Origin: Rhodanobacteraceae bacterium
Lineage (GTDB): Bacteria; Pseudomonadota; Gammaproteobacteria; Xanthomonadales; SZUA-5
Assembly: GCA_024234055.1 (NCBI GenBank)
Contig: JACKOW010000006.1
Span: 62,001 to 126,000, forward strand
Length of the DNA: 64,000 nt
Reading direction: 5' to 3'
Shown: piece after piece, positions 36,977-46,418 of the stretch
Layout of the letters: every line of letters begins with the position of its first letter
Position numbering within the stretch: position 1 is the stretch's first letter
Notes under the pieces: model-generated
The model's database searches: none
What the model saw: the letters and a program-made list of their open reading frames with translations, nothing else
What the model was told of the DNA's origin: nothing
Made by a program: the position numbers and the translations under genes

Positions 36977-37735
36977 ATGACCTGGACTACCCACACCCAT
37001 TCCACGCCGGCCGCGCTGGCCGGCGCCGTCGCCGACCGCATCGCCGTCGCCATGGATCTGGCCTTGGCCGAGCGACGACAGGCGCTGCTGGCGCTGGCCG
37101 GAGGTCGCACTTCGCCGCCAGTGTTCAGGCAATTGGCGAGTGCTCAGCGCGACTGGAGCCGGGTCACCATCCTGCCCAGCGACGAGCGTTGGGTGGCCGC
37201 CGACCATGCCGACAACAATCTGCGACAGATGCGCGAGGCCTTTGCCGGCGCAGACGGGATTCACTGGCTGTCGCTGGTGCCGGCGCTGCCCACGGGTGAT
37301 GCCGATGCGGGTTACGCCAACGCCGCATTGGCCGAATACCCGCAAGCCTTCGATGTCGCCATGCTCGGCATGGGCGCCGACGGTCACTTCGCCTCGCTGT
37401 TTCCGGGCGCGCCCAATCTCGCCGCCGCGCTCCAGGTGCCAGCCACTGTGGGAGCGGACTCTGTCCGCGATCAGGGCCCTTCACCCACAGCGTCCGCTGT
37501 CAAAGATGCGGTGGCCATCCTGCCCGACCCGATGCCCGCCGCCGGGCCCCATCCGCGCGTCAGCCTGAGCCTGGCCCGTTTGCTGCGCAGCCGTTTGCTG
37601 CTGCTGGTGATCACCGGAGCAGACAAGCGCGCCGTGCTTGAACAGGCCCGGGCACAAGGCGATGCATCGATGCTGCCAGTGGCGGCGCTGTTGCGGGCGG
37701 CGCATCCGGCGGCCGAAGTGCACTGGAGTCCGTGA
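36977..37735 (+). CDS. pgl: 6-phosphogluconolactonase with an in-frame REP insertion
   Basis: 252-aa hydrolase of 6-phosphogluconolactone. It carries the family motifs LALAGGRTSPPVFRQLA, TILPSDERWVAADHADNN, MLGMGADGHFASLFPG and ITGADKRAVLEQA. Between ALQVPAT and VAILPDPMP, about 20 residues (VGADSVRDQGPSPTAS...) have no counterpart I know in the family. At DNA level this is a REP half-site (37447-37472) identical in core to the intergenic REPs, read in frame. The insert sits in the region between the active-site loop and the last domain strand, so the enzyme may remain active. It belongs to the Entner-Doudoroff operon. Confidence 0.9.
   Translation: MTWTTHTHSTPAALAGAVADRIAVAMDLALAERRQALLALAGGRTSPPVFRQLASAQRDWSRVTILPSDERWVAADHADNNLRQMREAFAGADGIHWLSLVPALPTGDADAGYANAALAEYPQAFDVAMLGMGADGHFASLFPGAPNLAAALQVPATVGADSVRDQGPSPTASAVKDAVAILPDPMPAAGPHPRVSLSLARLLRSRLLLLVITGADKRAVLEQARAQGDASMLPVAALLRAAHPAAEVHWSP
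37447..37472 (+). repeat. REP half-site inside pgl coding sequence
   Basis: TGTGGGAGCGGACTCTGTCC followed by GCGATC matches the intergenic REP half at 6141-6166 base for base over the core. It is translated in frame within pgl. Confidence 0.9.
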
Positions 37736-37743
37736 TGCAACTA

Positions 37744-37974
37744 CGGGGCAGGGGACACGGGGCACGGGGCACGGGAAGAGCGGTAGCGGCGAGCCCTGTG
37801 GGAGCGGGCTCCGCCCGCGAAGGCTCTTCGCCGTCTGCCCTGTCGCCGCCACAAGCATCGCGGGCAGAGCCCGCTCCCACAGGGACTTTCGCCCTTCCTC
37901 ACCGCTACCGGTCCACGATCATCTTGCGTGCCCTCGTGCCCTCGTGCCCTCGTGCCCTCGTGCCCTCGTGCCCC
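37744..37974. repeat. Nested element: inverted heptamer/octamer arrays around a REP pair
   Basis: On the left (37744-37775) reverse-oriented GGGGCAC units. In the centre a REP pair (37797-37820 and 37858-37881). On the right (37928-37974) five GTGCCCTC octamers plus a GTGCCCC. The right array ends 19 bases before the edd ATG. Confidence 0.9.
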
Positions 37975-37993
37975 GTAACTTCGAGTCCAAGCC

Positions 37994-39814
37994 ATGAGCC
38001 TGCATCCTGTTACTGAACGCGTCACCGCCCGCATCGTCGAGCGCAGTCGTACCACGCGCGCGGCCTACCTGGCACGCATCGACGCCGCGCGCGAACAGGG
38101 CACAGCCCGTGCCCGCTTGAGTTGCGGCAATCTGGCCCACGGCTTTGCCGCCAGCGGCGACGACAAGGCGCCACTGCGGGCTCTTCGTGCGGCCAATATC
38201 GGCATCGTCAGTGCCTACAACGACATGCTCAGCGCCCATCAGCCGATGGAGCACTACCCGGCGCTGATCAAGATGGCGGCCCGCAACGTCGGCGCCAGCG
38301 CCCAGTTTGCTGGCGGCGTGCCGGCCATGTGCGATGGCGTCACCCAGGGCCGTATCGGCATGGAGCTGTCGCTGTACTCGCGTGACGTCATTGCCATGGC
38401 GACCGCGGTCGCCCTCTCGCACGAAATGTTCGATGCCGCCGTGATGCTGGGCGTGTGCGACAAGATCGTCCCGGGCTTGCTGATCGGGGCCCTGTCCTTC
38501 GGTCATCTGCCGACCATCCTGATCCCAGCCGGGCCGATGACCTCGGGCCTGCCGAACAAGGAAAAAGCCCGCGTCCGCCAGGCCTATGCCGAGGGCAAGG
38601 CCACGCGCGAGGAGCTGCTCGATGCCGAATCGGCCTCCTACCACGGCCCCGGCACCTGCACTTTCTACGGCACCGCCAACAGCAACCAGATGCTGCTCGA
38701 AGTCATGGGGCTGCATCTGCCCGGGGCCGCCTTCGTCAATCCGAATACGCCGCTGCGCGATGCCCTCACCGTGGCCGCGGCTGAGCGCGCCTGCGCCATT
38801 ACCGCACTCGGCAGCGAGTACACGCCGATCGGTCATACCATCGACGAGAAAGCCATCGTCAACGCCATGGTGGGCCTTGCCGCCACGGGTGGCTCGACCA
38901 ATCACGCCATTCATCTGGTCGCCGTCGCCCGGGCTGCCGGCATCCGCATCGACTGGGATGATCTCGACGAGTTGTCGCGGGCCACGCCGCTGCTGGCGCG
39001 CATCTATCCCAACGGCAGCGCCGACGTGAATCATTTCCAGGCCGCCGGTGGCCTCGGCATCGTCATTCGCGAGCTGCTCGATGCCGGCCTGATGCATGCC
39101 GACATCCGCTGCGTGCACGGCGGCGATCTCCGCGCGCAGGCGCAGGAACCCTGGCTTGATGAGCTCCAGCTGCGATGGCGCGAGGCCCCGCTGCGTTCGC
39201 TCGATACCCAGGTACTTCGGGGCACCACTGAACCCTTCGACATCGAAGGCGGATTGCATTGCCTGAAGGGCAATCTCGGCCGGGCCGTGGTCAAGATCTC
39301 GGCGGTGGCACCCGAGCATCGGCGCATCCAGGCGCCGGCCAAGGTGTTCGACTCGCAGGATGCACTGTTGGCGGCTTTCAAGGCCGGGTCGTTGGCCGGA
39401 GACTTCGTCGCCGTGATCCGTGGCCAGGGCCCTCGCGCCAACGGCATGCCGGAACTGCACAAGCTCACGCCGACACTGTCGGTGATGCAGGACCGCGGCC
39501 AGCGCGTGGCCCTGTTGACCGATGGCCGCATGTCCGGCGCTTCGGGCAAGGTGCTGGCGGCGATCCATGTATCGCCGGAAGCGGTCTGCGGCGGCGCCAT
39601 CGGCAAGGTGCGCGATGGCGATCTGATCCTGATCGACGCCGATGCCGGAATCATGCAGGCTGAAGTCGATCCCGGTGTATGGGCAGCACGCGCCCATGCC
39701 GAGATCGATCTGGGCGGCAACCGCCACGGCGTCGGCCGCGAACTCTTCGGCCTGATGCGAGCCCACGCCTGTTCCGCCGAGGAGGGTGGATCGGCGCTGT
39801 TTGTGGAGGGATGA
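37994..39814 (+). CDS. edd: Phosphogluconate dehydratase
   Basis: 606-aa Fe-S dehydratase converting 6-phosphogluconate to KDPG, the first dedicated Entner-Doudoroff step. Cluster-binding cysteines of the IlvD/Edd family are seen in [22 protein letters not shown] and [27 protein letters not shown] and [16 protein letters not shown] are further signatures. The length equals E. coli Edd (603). ATG 37994 lies just after a GTGCCCTC array, which therefore occupies the expected leader. The next gene, glk, is 221 bases on. Confidence 0.97.
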   Translation: MSLHPVTERVTARIVERSRTTRAAYLARIDAAREQGTARARLSCGNLAHGFAASGDDKAPLRALRAANIGIVSAYNDMLSAHQPMEHYPALIKMAARNVGASAQFAGGVPAMCDGVTQGRIGMELSLYSRDVIAMATAVALSHEMFDAAVMLGVCDKIVPGLLIGALSFGHLPTILIPAGPMTSGLPNKEKARVRQAYAEGKATREELLDAESASYHGPGTCTFYGTANSNQMLLEVMGLHLPGAAFVNPNTPLRDALTVAAAERACAITALGSEYTPIGHTIDEKAIVNAMVGLAATGGSTNHAIHLVAVARAAGIRIDWDDLDELSRATPLLARIYPNGSADVNHFQAAGGLGIVIRELLDAGLMHADIRCVHGGDLRAQAQEPWLDELQLRWREAPLRSLDTQVLRGTTEPFDIEGGLHCLKGNLGRAVVKISAVAPEHRRIQAPAKVFDSQDALLAAFKAGSLAGDFVAVIRGQGPRANGMPELHKLTPTLSVMQDRGQRVALLTDGRMSGASGKVLAAIHVSPEAVCGGAIGKVRDGDLILIDADAGIMQAEVDPGVWAARAHAEIDLGGNRHGVGRELFGLMRAHACSAEEGGSALFVEG

Positions 39815-39881
39815 GCGATGGAAGCAGCAGCGGGGCACGGGGCAGGGGGCAGGGGGCACAGGAAGCGCGCCGAGCGTTCAA

Positions 39882-40011
39882 ACGTAGGTCACGTTGGGCG
39901 CGCAGCGACCTACGTGACATCGCAGCCGCGTCGAACCGCAGGCCACCGTTCGCGGGCGGAGCCCGCTTCCACACGTGCCGGCTTACTGTGGGAGCGGGCT
40001 CCGCCCGCGAA
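39882..40011. repeat. ACGTAGGTC hairpin and an inverted REP pair
   Basis: ACGTAGGTC / GACCTACGT arms (39882-39915) are the same family as the outer arms at 2881-3130. Two REP halves in the opposite (tail-to-tail) order follow at 39950-39973 and 39987-40011. Reverse GGGGCAC-like units lie at about 39832-39860. Together they fill the edd-glk gap. Confidence 0.8.
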
Positions 40012-40035
40012 CGGGTCTGGCCTGGAGTCCAATCC

Positions 40036-41064
40036 ATGACCGCCCTGCTCGCCGACATCGGTGGCACCAACGCCCGCTTTGCGCTCTGCGACACGCAGAC
40101 GGGCGGCATCAAACTGAGTGCCCAGCGCACCCTCAAGACGGCGGATTTCGGCAGCTTGCAGCATGCCGCCGAGCATTATCTGAAGCTGGTCCGGGTGCGC
40201 CCCAAGCGCGCCAGCATGGCGGTGGCCTCGCCGGTGGCTGGTGACGAGATCCGCCTGACCAATCGCGCCTGGTCATTCTCACAAAGCGAGTTGAAGCGCA
40301 GTCTGGGCCTGGCCGAGCTCAAGGTCATCAACGACTTTGGCGCCGTGGCCTACGCCGTGCCGGCACTGCAGCCGGAAGACCGCGTGCTGCTGCACGGCGC
40401 CGATGCGCTGCCGCCCACCGGACCGGTCACCGTGATCGGCCCTGGCACTGGACTCGGCGTGGCCTTGCTGATCGGCGATCCCGAAGCCGGTTGGCGCGTG
40501 GTCGAGACCGAAGGCGGTCACGTCAGTTTCGCCCCGCAGGGCGAGGAAGAGACCCGCATCGGCCGCTGGATCTCGGCCCGATTCGGTCGTTGCTCAAACG
40601 AGCGCCTGCTCTGCGGCGCGGGCCTCGCCCACATCGACGCCGCCATCGCTGCTGGCGATGAGACCTCTGTGCCGGCTGACTGGGCCAGACACTTGCGCGA
40701 TCCCGCCGCCATCGTTGCCGCCGCGCTCGATGGCCACGATCTCAACGCCCGCCGCACGCTGGCCCGCTTTTGTGCGGTGCTCGGCAGCGTCGCTGGCGAC
40801 GCCGCGCTGATTCACGGCGCCCGCACGGTGATGATCGCCGGCGGCATCGTGCCCCGCTTCATTCCCTTCCTGAGAGCCAGCGCCTTCCGCGAGCGCTTCC
40901 TCGCCAAGGGCCGCTTCGCCACCTACCTGGAGGGCGTGTCGATCCAGGTGATCACCCACCCGCAGCCGGGATTGTTGGGGGCAGCAGTGGCGCTGGGAGA
41001 GCAGGAAGAAGGGAAAGGGAAAATGGAAGACGGAAGAGCTGCAAGCCGGAAGATGTCGCGGTGA
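40036..41064 (+). CDS. glk: Glucokinase with a repeat-derived C-terminal tail
   Basis: 342-aa ATP-dependent glucokinase of the bacterial Glk type (E. coli Glk is 321 aa). LLADIGGTNARFALCD is the phosphate-binding start, KVINDFGAVAYAVP contains the catalytic-region Asp, GPGTGLGVALL and ETEGGHVSFAPQ bind sugar, and ARTVMIAGGIVPR follows. After the normal end (GLLGAAVALGEQ) the last ~19 residues (EEGKGKMEDGRAASRKMSR) are encoded by the purine-rich arm of an inverted repeat starting at 41004, which seems to have replaced the native stop. ATG 40036 gives the family N-terminus. It feeds glucose into the zwf/edd/eda pathway. Confidence 0.93.
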   Translation: MTALLADIGGTNARFALCDTQTGGIKLSAQRTLKTADFGSLQHAAEHYLKLVRVRPKRASMAVASPVAGDEIRLTNRAWSFSQSELKRSLGLAELKVINDFGAVAYAVPALQPEDRVLLHGADALPPTGPVTVIGPGTGLGVALLIGDPEAGWRVVETEGGHVSFAPQGEEETRIGRWISARFGRCSNERLLCGAGLAHIDAAIAAGDETSVPADWARHLRDPAAIVAAALDGHDLNARRTLARFCAVLGSVAGDAALIHGARTVMIAGGIVPRFIPFLRASAFRERFLAKGRFATYLEGVSIQVITHPQPGLLGAAVALGEQEEGKGKMEDGRAASRKMSR

Positions 41065-41241
41065 TGGGCCTTGCGGACGACCGGGAAGCAAGGCGCCTCC
41101 AGACCTTGTTCCCTGTGGGAGCGGGCTCTGCCCGCGATCTTTTCCGGGCCATGGCGGCGGCCCTGGTCGCGGGCAAAGCCCGCTCCCACAAGGACCCGAT
41201 GCCTTCCCCTTTTCCATTTCCCCTTTTCCCTTTTCCTTCTT
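41004..41241. repeat. Nested element: GGAAAGGG-type arms around a REP pair
   Basis: Outer arms 41004-41026 (GGAAGAAGGGAAAGGGAAAA...) and about 41213-41241 (...CCCCTTTTCCCTTTTCC...). The inner REP pair is 41114-41137 and 41167-41190. The left outer arm overlaps the end of glk, and the right arm ends 19 bases before the eda ATG. Confidence 0.85.
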
Positions 41242-41260
41242 CTCAGCCAAGGACCACCCC

Positions 41261-41908
41261 ATGCCCAGCTGGACCCCTGAATCCCGCGCCGCCGCTGTCG
41301 ATGCCATCCTGACCCGGGCCCCCGTCGTTCCGGTGATCAGCATCGAGCGACTGGAAAACGCCATCCCGCTGGCGCGAGCCCTGGTCGTCGGCGGTTTGCC
41401 GGTGCTGGAAATCACGCTGCGCACCGCGGTGGCGCTGGAGGCCATGCGTCTGATCGTTGCCGAAGTACCCGAGGCCATTGTCGGCGCCGGCACGGTGTTG
41501 ACCCCGGCTGATCTCGACGCCGTCGTTGCCAGCGGTGCCGCCTTCGCCATTTCCCCCGGTGCTACTCCCAGGCTCTATGCCGCCGCGGCGCAGTCCCCGA
41601 TCGCCTGGATTCCGGCCATCGCCACTGCCAGCGAGCTGATGCTGGGTCTGGAATACGGGCACCAGCGCTTCAAGTTCTTCCCGGCCGAATCCTCCGGCGG
41701 CATCGCCGCCGTCAAATCCTTTGGCGGCCCCTTCGCCCAGGCCCGTTTCTGCCCCACTGGCGGCATCGATGCAGCCAGGGCGCCGGCCTACAAGGCCCTG
41801 GCCAACGTCATCACTGTCGGCGGCTCCTGGATGTTGCCCAAGGCGGCCATCGACGCTGGCCGCTGGGACGCGATCACAGCCCTTGCACGCCAGTCCGCCG
41901 ATCTCTAG
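41261..41908 (+). CDS. eda: 2-dehydro-3-deoxy-phosphogluconate aldolase
   Basis: 215-aa class I aldolase splitting KDPG into pyruvate and glyceraldehyde-3-phosphate. Schiff-base Lys138 lies in RFKFFPAE, catalytic Glu50 in LEITLRT, and the phosphate loop in FCPTGGI. The length fits the family (213 in E. coli). It is the last gene of the zwf-pgl-edd-glk-eda set; no terminator with a T-tract is visible after it. ATG 41261 has no clear RBS because the repeat arm lies directly upstream. Confidence 0.96.
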   Translation: MPSWTPESRAAAVDAILTRAPVVPVISIERLENAIPLARALVVGGLPVLEITLRTAVALEAMRLIVAEVPEAIVGAGTVLTPADLDAVVASGAAFAISPGATPRLYAAAAQSPIAWIPAIATASELMLGLEYGHQRFKFFPAESSGGIAAVKSFGGPFAQARFCPTGGIDAARAPAYKALANVITVGGSWMLPKAAIDAGRWDAITALARQSADL

Positions 41909-42243
41909 CGGGAGAGAAAGATCCTGCACCTCTTCAGTTCACTTGAAGTCAACGCAGCAGAGACCTTGGAGACACTGGTCTGACCGGCATGCTGCCTCTG
42001 ACAGAGAGTGTCATGAACCGGGTGTGCCTGCCTTGTCTTCCCATTCCGACGCCGCTAAGGTGCGCTCGGGTCTTCTTGCGTAATATCGGCGCTTGGTTCT
42101 GTCAGGAGGCGAGTAGCGTGTTCTTCGTCAAGTCCATTCGGGGCTGATCGCCGACCAATTGGCCCATTTCCATCGACAAGGTCGCCAATGCGGGGCCAGG
42201 TTCGCCTCTGATCAGGAGCGGAGACGTGCATGAAGGCACATAG
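41909..42243. other. Intergenic region between eda and the glycan locus
   Basis: 335 bases with no recognisable gene, REP or array, unlike the gaps to its left. It probably holds the end of the eda transcript and the promoter of the GT2 gene. It marks the change from the repeat-rich to the repeat-poor part of the window. Confidence 0.5.
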
Positions 42244-43347
42244 ATGATCACTGGTCCGTTCCCCGATCCGGCACCCCTGATCAGTGTGATCGTGCCCGCC
42301 TACAATGCAGAAGCCACGATCCGCGCCTGCCTCGCGCCGCTGCTGCAGATGCGGCGGCGCGGTGAAGTTGCAGAGGTCATTGTGGTTGATGATGGGTCTA
42401 CCGACTCGACAGCCGCCGATGCCATCGCGGCGGGCGCCCAGGTCATTGAATCGGGAGGCCGCCTGGGGCCTGGGGCGGCTAGAAATGCCGCCGCGCGCAT
42501 TGCTCGCGGCAAGATTCTCTGGTTTGTGGACGCTGACTCTGTTGCTCACGAGGACGCCGCGCAGATCCTGACTTCGGCGATGGCCCAAACCGGCGTCGAT
42601 GCTGTCTTTGGGGCGTACGACGATCGCCCTCCGGCGACGGGTTTCTGGTCGCAGTACAAGAATCTGGTCCATCACCACTACCATTGCCAGAGCAATCGGG
42701 AGGCGGAGACCTTCTGGGCCGGATGTGGCGCTGTCCGCAAATCGGTGTTTCTCGACGTCGATGGATTCGACGCCCAGGTCTACACGGAACCCTCGATCGA
42801 GGACATCGAACTGGGTTGGCGGCTGCGCCAGAGTGGATCGCGAATACTGCTGGTTCCGGAACTGCAGGTCACCCACCTGAAGGTTTGGCGGCTGACCAAT
42901 CTCCTGCGCACGGAGATCTTCTGTCGAGCTCTGCCGTGGTCGCGTCTGATTCAGTCGCGGACGGGATGGGTTGACACGCTCAACGTCAGTCGCGGTGAGA
43001 GGCTACGAGCCTTCGTTGCACTGGTGTTCCTGCTGAGCATGCCCCTGTCGTATGTGCCGACCTGGGTATCCGTGGCTGCCCTGGCAGTTGCAATCGCGGC
43101 AAACAGTGCGCTGATGACCTTGTTCCTCCGCCGCCGTGGTCCGTGGTTCGCCGTGCGCGGCATGTTGTTTCACCAAGTCTATTACCTCTACTGCTCGGGC
43201 GCGGTGTTCTGGTCCTGGCTGGAACAGCTCTGGGGGTCAGCGCGCGCGCGACTTCAGGGCAAGAACAACGCGGAGTCTGCAGTTCCCGCTTGTCAGCCCT
43301 TCGCCGAGAATGCCCGCGGCCGATTGCTGACCGCGGCGGAGGAATAG
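42244..43347 (+). CDS. GT2 family glycosyltransferase, membrane-anchored
   Basis: 367-aa family 2 glycosyltransferase with a GT-A domain: VSVIVPAYNAEATI-like start (ISVIVPAYNAEATIRACL), VIVVDDGSTDSTA, and the metal-binding DXD as WFVDADS. The acceptor-side motif is EDIELGWRLRQ, with the ED of the catalytic base. About three hydrophobic helices follow (residues 250-330: FVALVFLLSMPLSYVP and later). It should add a sugar to a lipid-linked acceptor at the inner membrane. AAGG about 7 bases before ATG 42244 supports the start. It precedes the FAD oxidoreductase gene on the same strand. Confidence 0.85.
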   Translation: MITGPFPDPAPLISVIVPAYNAEATIRACLAPLLQMRRRGEVAEVIVVDDGSTDSTAADAIAAGAQVIESGGRLGPGAARNAAARIARGKILWFVDADSVAHEDAAQILTSAMAQTGVDAVFGAYDDRPPATGFWSQYKNLVHHHYHCQSNREAETFWAGCGAVRKSVFLDVDGFDAQVYTEPSIEDIELGWRLRQSGSRILLVPELQVTHLKVWRLTNLLRTEIFCRALPWSRLIQSRTGWVDTLNVSRGERLRAFVALVFLLSMPLSYVPTWVSVAALAVAIAANSALMTLFLRRRGPWFAVRGMLFHQVYYLYCSGAVFWSWLEQLWGSARARLQGKNNAESAVPACQPFAENARGRLLTAAEE

Positions 43348-43593
43348 GCACATAGACCCGGGCCAGTGCGGGTGCGGCCCGCTTGTCCGCTTCGAATGTC
43401 CTCGCCCGGGACAGCGGGTGGGTCGGAAGCGGCCATGGCCGACCGATCTTCCTTGGCCAAGGTTTCTCCGGCGTTTGCTGGCGTTGAAAGGTGAGCGAGT
43501 TCGTACTCGATCTGTTTGGTTGACAGTAGCCGGTCCAGGTATGGGAATTGGTTCTACTGTTGCCCGATGGTTTCAGGATAGACAAAGGACAAC
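43348..43593. other. Gap before the FAD oxidoreductase gene
   Basis: 246 bases without a gene. A consensus-like -35 hexamer TTGACA is at 43521-43526, but no matching -10 at 17 bases is obvious (TATGGG at 43541 is too near), so a promoter is only possible. Confidence 0.25.
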
Positions 43594-45201
43594 ATGGCAG
43601 AGAAGGAAAAAACCGCCCTGATCATCGGTGCGGGGCCGGCTGGACTGACGGCTGCCGTGCAGTTCCTGCGCGAGTCCAACATCCGACCGATCGTCATGGA
43701 AGCGTCAGATTCGGTGGGCGGCATTTCGCGGACCGTCAATTTCCAAGGCTATCGAATGGACCTCGGCGGGCATCGCTTCTTCTCCAAATCCGACTGGGTC
43801 ATGGACTGGTGGCAGCAAATGCTGCCCCTGGATCCTGCGGTAGCAGCGGCACCCGAAGAGATCACGCTGAGCTACCACAACCGACATCGCCGCTTGAAAG
43901 GACTGAACGCGTCGTCGGCCGCCGCCGACGCTCCGCACAAGGTCATGTTGCTGCGTAATCGTTTGTCTCGCATCCATTTCGGCCGCAAGTTCTACGACTA
44001 TCCGGTCAGCCTCAACTGGCGCCTGGTCCGCAATCTCGGACCTCTGCGCTGCCTGCTGGTGGGGCTGAGCTACCTGCGGGCGTCCGTCAAGCCGCGTCAC
44101 CCGGAACGTCATCTGGAAGACTTCCTGGTGAATCGGTTCGGCAGCGAGCTCTACCACGCATTCTTCAAGTCCTACACGGAGAAAGTCTGGGGCGTTCCCT
44201 GCACCGAAATCAGTCCCGAATGGGGTGCGCAGCGCATCAAGGGGCTGTCGCTGATCGGTGCCGCGAGGCACGCCTTGCGGCAGGCACTGTCGGCAACACC
44301 GCGGGGTGCGCGTCAGGGTCAGCATGTCAGCCTGATCGAACGCTTTCTCTATCCCAGGCTGGGGCCGGGCCAGCTTTGGGAGCAGACGGCAGAGACAATT
44401 CGCACGCTGGGTGGGGAGATTCTCCTGTCACATTGCGTCGACAAGATCGAGCTCTCGCAAGGACGGGTCACTCGCGTGTCCGCCCGGAATCTCGCCAGCG
44501 GTGAAAGCACGTGTGTCAGTCCTGACTGGGTTGTCTCGACGATGGCGGTCAAGGATCTGGTGACGAGTTTCGATCCGCCAGCGCCTGAGGAAATCCTGCG
44601 CACAGCCCGATCCTTGCCCTACCGCAACTTCGTCACGGTCGGCGTGATCCTGTCGCGCATGAAGCGCAGGCCAGGTCAGATGGCCGACGACGGCATCAAC
44701 CTGTTGCCGGACAACTGGATCTATGTCCAGGACCCGGACGTGCGCATGGGTCGCTTGCAGATCTTCAACAACTGGAGTCCGGCGCTGGTTGCCGACCCCA
44801 ACACGGTATGGCTTGGTCTTGAGTATTTCTGCACCGAGGACGATGAGCTCTGGCGGCTTTCCGACGCTGAAATGCAGGCTCTGGCCGTGCGCGAGCTGGA
44901 ACAGATCAATCTGGCGGATGCCGCGGACGTGATTGCCGCGACCGTGATTCGGGTGCCCAAGGCCTACCCTGCCTATTTCGGCGCCTATGCCGATTTCCCG
45001 CAGATACGCACTCACGTCGATGCCATCGCCAACCTGTTTCTGGTGGGTCGCAACGGCATGCACCGATACAACAACCAGGATCATTCGATGCTGACCGCCA
45101 AGACGGCGGTGGAGAACATCATTTCCGGTCGTGTCGACAAGAACAACATCTGGGACATCAATGTAGACGACGATTACCATGAAGCCCGGGTGGTTGCGTG
45201 A
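43594..45201 (+). CDS. FAD/NAD(P)-dependent oxidoreductase, UDP-galactopyranose-mutase/amine-oxidase-like
   Basis: 535-aa flavoprotein. The N-terminal Rossmann motif [18 protein letters not shown], the second FAD motif [13 protein letters not shown] and the following [15 protein letters not shown] are typical of the COG1232-like family often found in capsule and O-antigen loci. Near the C-terminus [18 protein letters not shown] completes the FAD site. The substrate is not predictable; a sugar-nucleotide or lipid-linked sugar is plausible from context. AAAGGA precedes ATG 43594 by about 6 bases. Its last 44 bases overlap the 3' end of the convergent GT87 gene. Confidence 0.82.
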   Translation: MAEKEKTALIIGAGPAGLTAAVQFLRESNIRPIVMEASDSVGGISRTVNFQGYRMDLGGHRFFSKSDWVMDWWQQMLPLDPAVAAAPEEITLSYHNRHRRLKGLNASSAAADAPHKVMLLRNRLSRIHFGRKFYDYPVSLNWRLVRNLGPLRCLLVGLSYLRASVKPRHPERHLEDFLVNRFGSELYHAFFKSYTEKVWGVPCTEISPEWGAQRIKGLSLIGAARHALRQALSATPRGARQGQHVSLIERFLYPRLGPGQLWEQTAETIRTLGGEILLSHCVDKIELSQGRVTRVSARNLASGESTCVSPDWVVSTMAVKDLVTSFDPPAPEEILRTARSLPYRNFVTVGVILSRMKRRPGQMADDGINLLPDNWIYVQDPDVRMGRLQIFNNWSPALVADPNTVWLGLEYFCTEDDELWRLSDAEMQALAVRELEQINLADAADVIAATVIRVPKAYPAYFGAYADFPQIRTHVDAIANLFLVGRNGMHRYNNQDHSMLTAKTAVENIISGRVDKNNIWDINVDDDYHEARVVA

Positions 45202-46303
45202 TCAGAAAAACCGCTGCCACAAGCCAGAACCACAACAGTGCCGCTTCCAGCCAGGCGGACCGGACCAATGAAGTCAATGGCAGCCACACACTGGCGCCGA
45301 AGACGGCTGCGACTGCATAGCAGGCCGCGCTCCTGCGCTGCAGGGTGATGGCCAACAGAGCAATCAGAGCCGGAAACAGCATGATGTTGTCGTAGGCCCG
45401 GTGTGGCATGAACACCCGGCCCAGGATCGCGCACAGCGCCAGCAGAATCATCGGCGATTGCCCATCGCCTCGTCGCCAGATCCAGATGGCGAGCGCCATG
45501 GCGGCCACCAGACTGATCGATACCGCTGCGCGAGGATCCAGTCCCGATACGGCAAGAACACCTCCCGCACTGGAGCCCTGGCTGTCGCCAGCGGAGATGA
45601 AATCCAGTTCCGCGAATCGCAGCCAATAGTCCAGCACGGCTAACGGCGAAACATGCGTCTGGGTACAGGCCCACGCGCTCAACACTGCCAGGATGCCCAG
45701 GCCCAATGCCAGTCCCCGCCAGTTCCTGTCGACCAGAAAGGGCAAGGCGAAGGCCAGTCCGATCTGGGGCTTGATCATGGCCAGGGCCCAGCAGAGGCCG
45801 GCTGCCAGCACTTGCCCGCGACGGAGGCAGAGCATCTGCGCAACCACAAGACCCATGCTGATGATCGAGAATTGACCAAAGGCCACGGCGCTGGAGTTGT
45901 GGGCAATGGCGAGGCCGGACATTGCGCCCAAGATTCCGGCCTGCCAGCCCAGGAACCTCAGGTCGAGATACCCCATCACGCCTATCGCCCACAGAGCGGC
46001 AAAGGTGAGCAGGCCGAAAATCAGAGCTGCTGGAACCGTGGGTTCCCAGGCAAAGACCGGCGCGAGCATCGGAAACGCGTACGGAGGGTAGACGGAATTG
46101 GGCAACATCTCTCCGGGCAGGGCATTCGACGCGATGATCTGATTGGGATAGACCCCAACTGAATACAGGCGGTACTCGAGCCCCCGGGTCGAGAGGTCAA
46201 AGCTCCCGCGTTCACTCGATGCAAACTGGATGCCGCGAACCAGATAGGCTGAAGCAGCCAGGGCCAGGAAGATGGCGAGGACCAGGACCAGGCGCGACTG
46301 CAT
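45158..46303 (-). CDS. GT87-like (DUF2029) integral membrane glycosyltransferase
   Basis: 381-aa polytopic membrane protein with about nine to ten hydrophobic helices, starting [18 protein letters not shown]. The periplasmic loop after helix 1 ([16 protein letters not shown]...[12 protein letters not shown]) and the [15 protein letters not shown] helix are typical of DUF2029/GT87 polyprenyl-phosphate-sugar-dependent transferases. It probably transfers a mannose-like sugar on the outer face of the inner membrane. ATG 46303 is preferred; a longer frame to 46396 adds a non-membrane, Arg/Ser-rich piece. It lies downstream of the methyltransferase on the same strand. Confidence 0.75.
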   Translation of the reverse strand: MQSRLVLVLAIFLALAASAYLVRGIQFASSERGSFDLSTRGLEYRLYSVGVYPNQIIASNALPGEMLPNSVYPPYAFPMLAPVFAWEPTVPAALIFGLLTFAALWAIGVMGYLDLRFLGWQAGILGAMSGLAIAHNSSAVAFGQFSIISMGLVVAQMLCLRRGQVLAAGLCWALAMIKPQIGLAFALPFLVDRNWRGLALGLGILAVLSAWACTQTHVSPLAVLDYWLRFAELDFISAGDSQGSSAGGVLAVSGLDPRAAVSISLVAAMALAIWIWRRGDGQSPMILLALCAILGRVFMPHRAYDNIMLFPALIALLAITLQRRSAACYAVAAVFGASVWLPLTSLVRSAWLEAALLWFWLVAAVFLITQPPGLHGNRRLH

Positions 46304-46418
46304 CGAGTTCGTCACGCGACAGTCCGCGGCAGGTCGGGGATGTGGCTCACCAGGCCTGGATTCGCTGCGCCCCGAGGTCGAGACCGCGCCGTGCACGCCG
46401 CACGCGCCGAGACCGGGA

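Noticed and set aside
37441..37510. Frameshift or pseudogene in pgl at the REP insertion
   Set aside because: The frame remains open on both sides and all downstream family motifs (ITGADKRAVLEQ, VHWSP end) are intact in the same frame.
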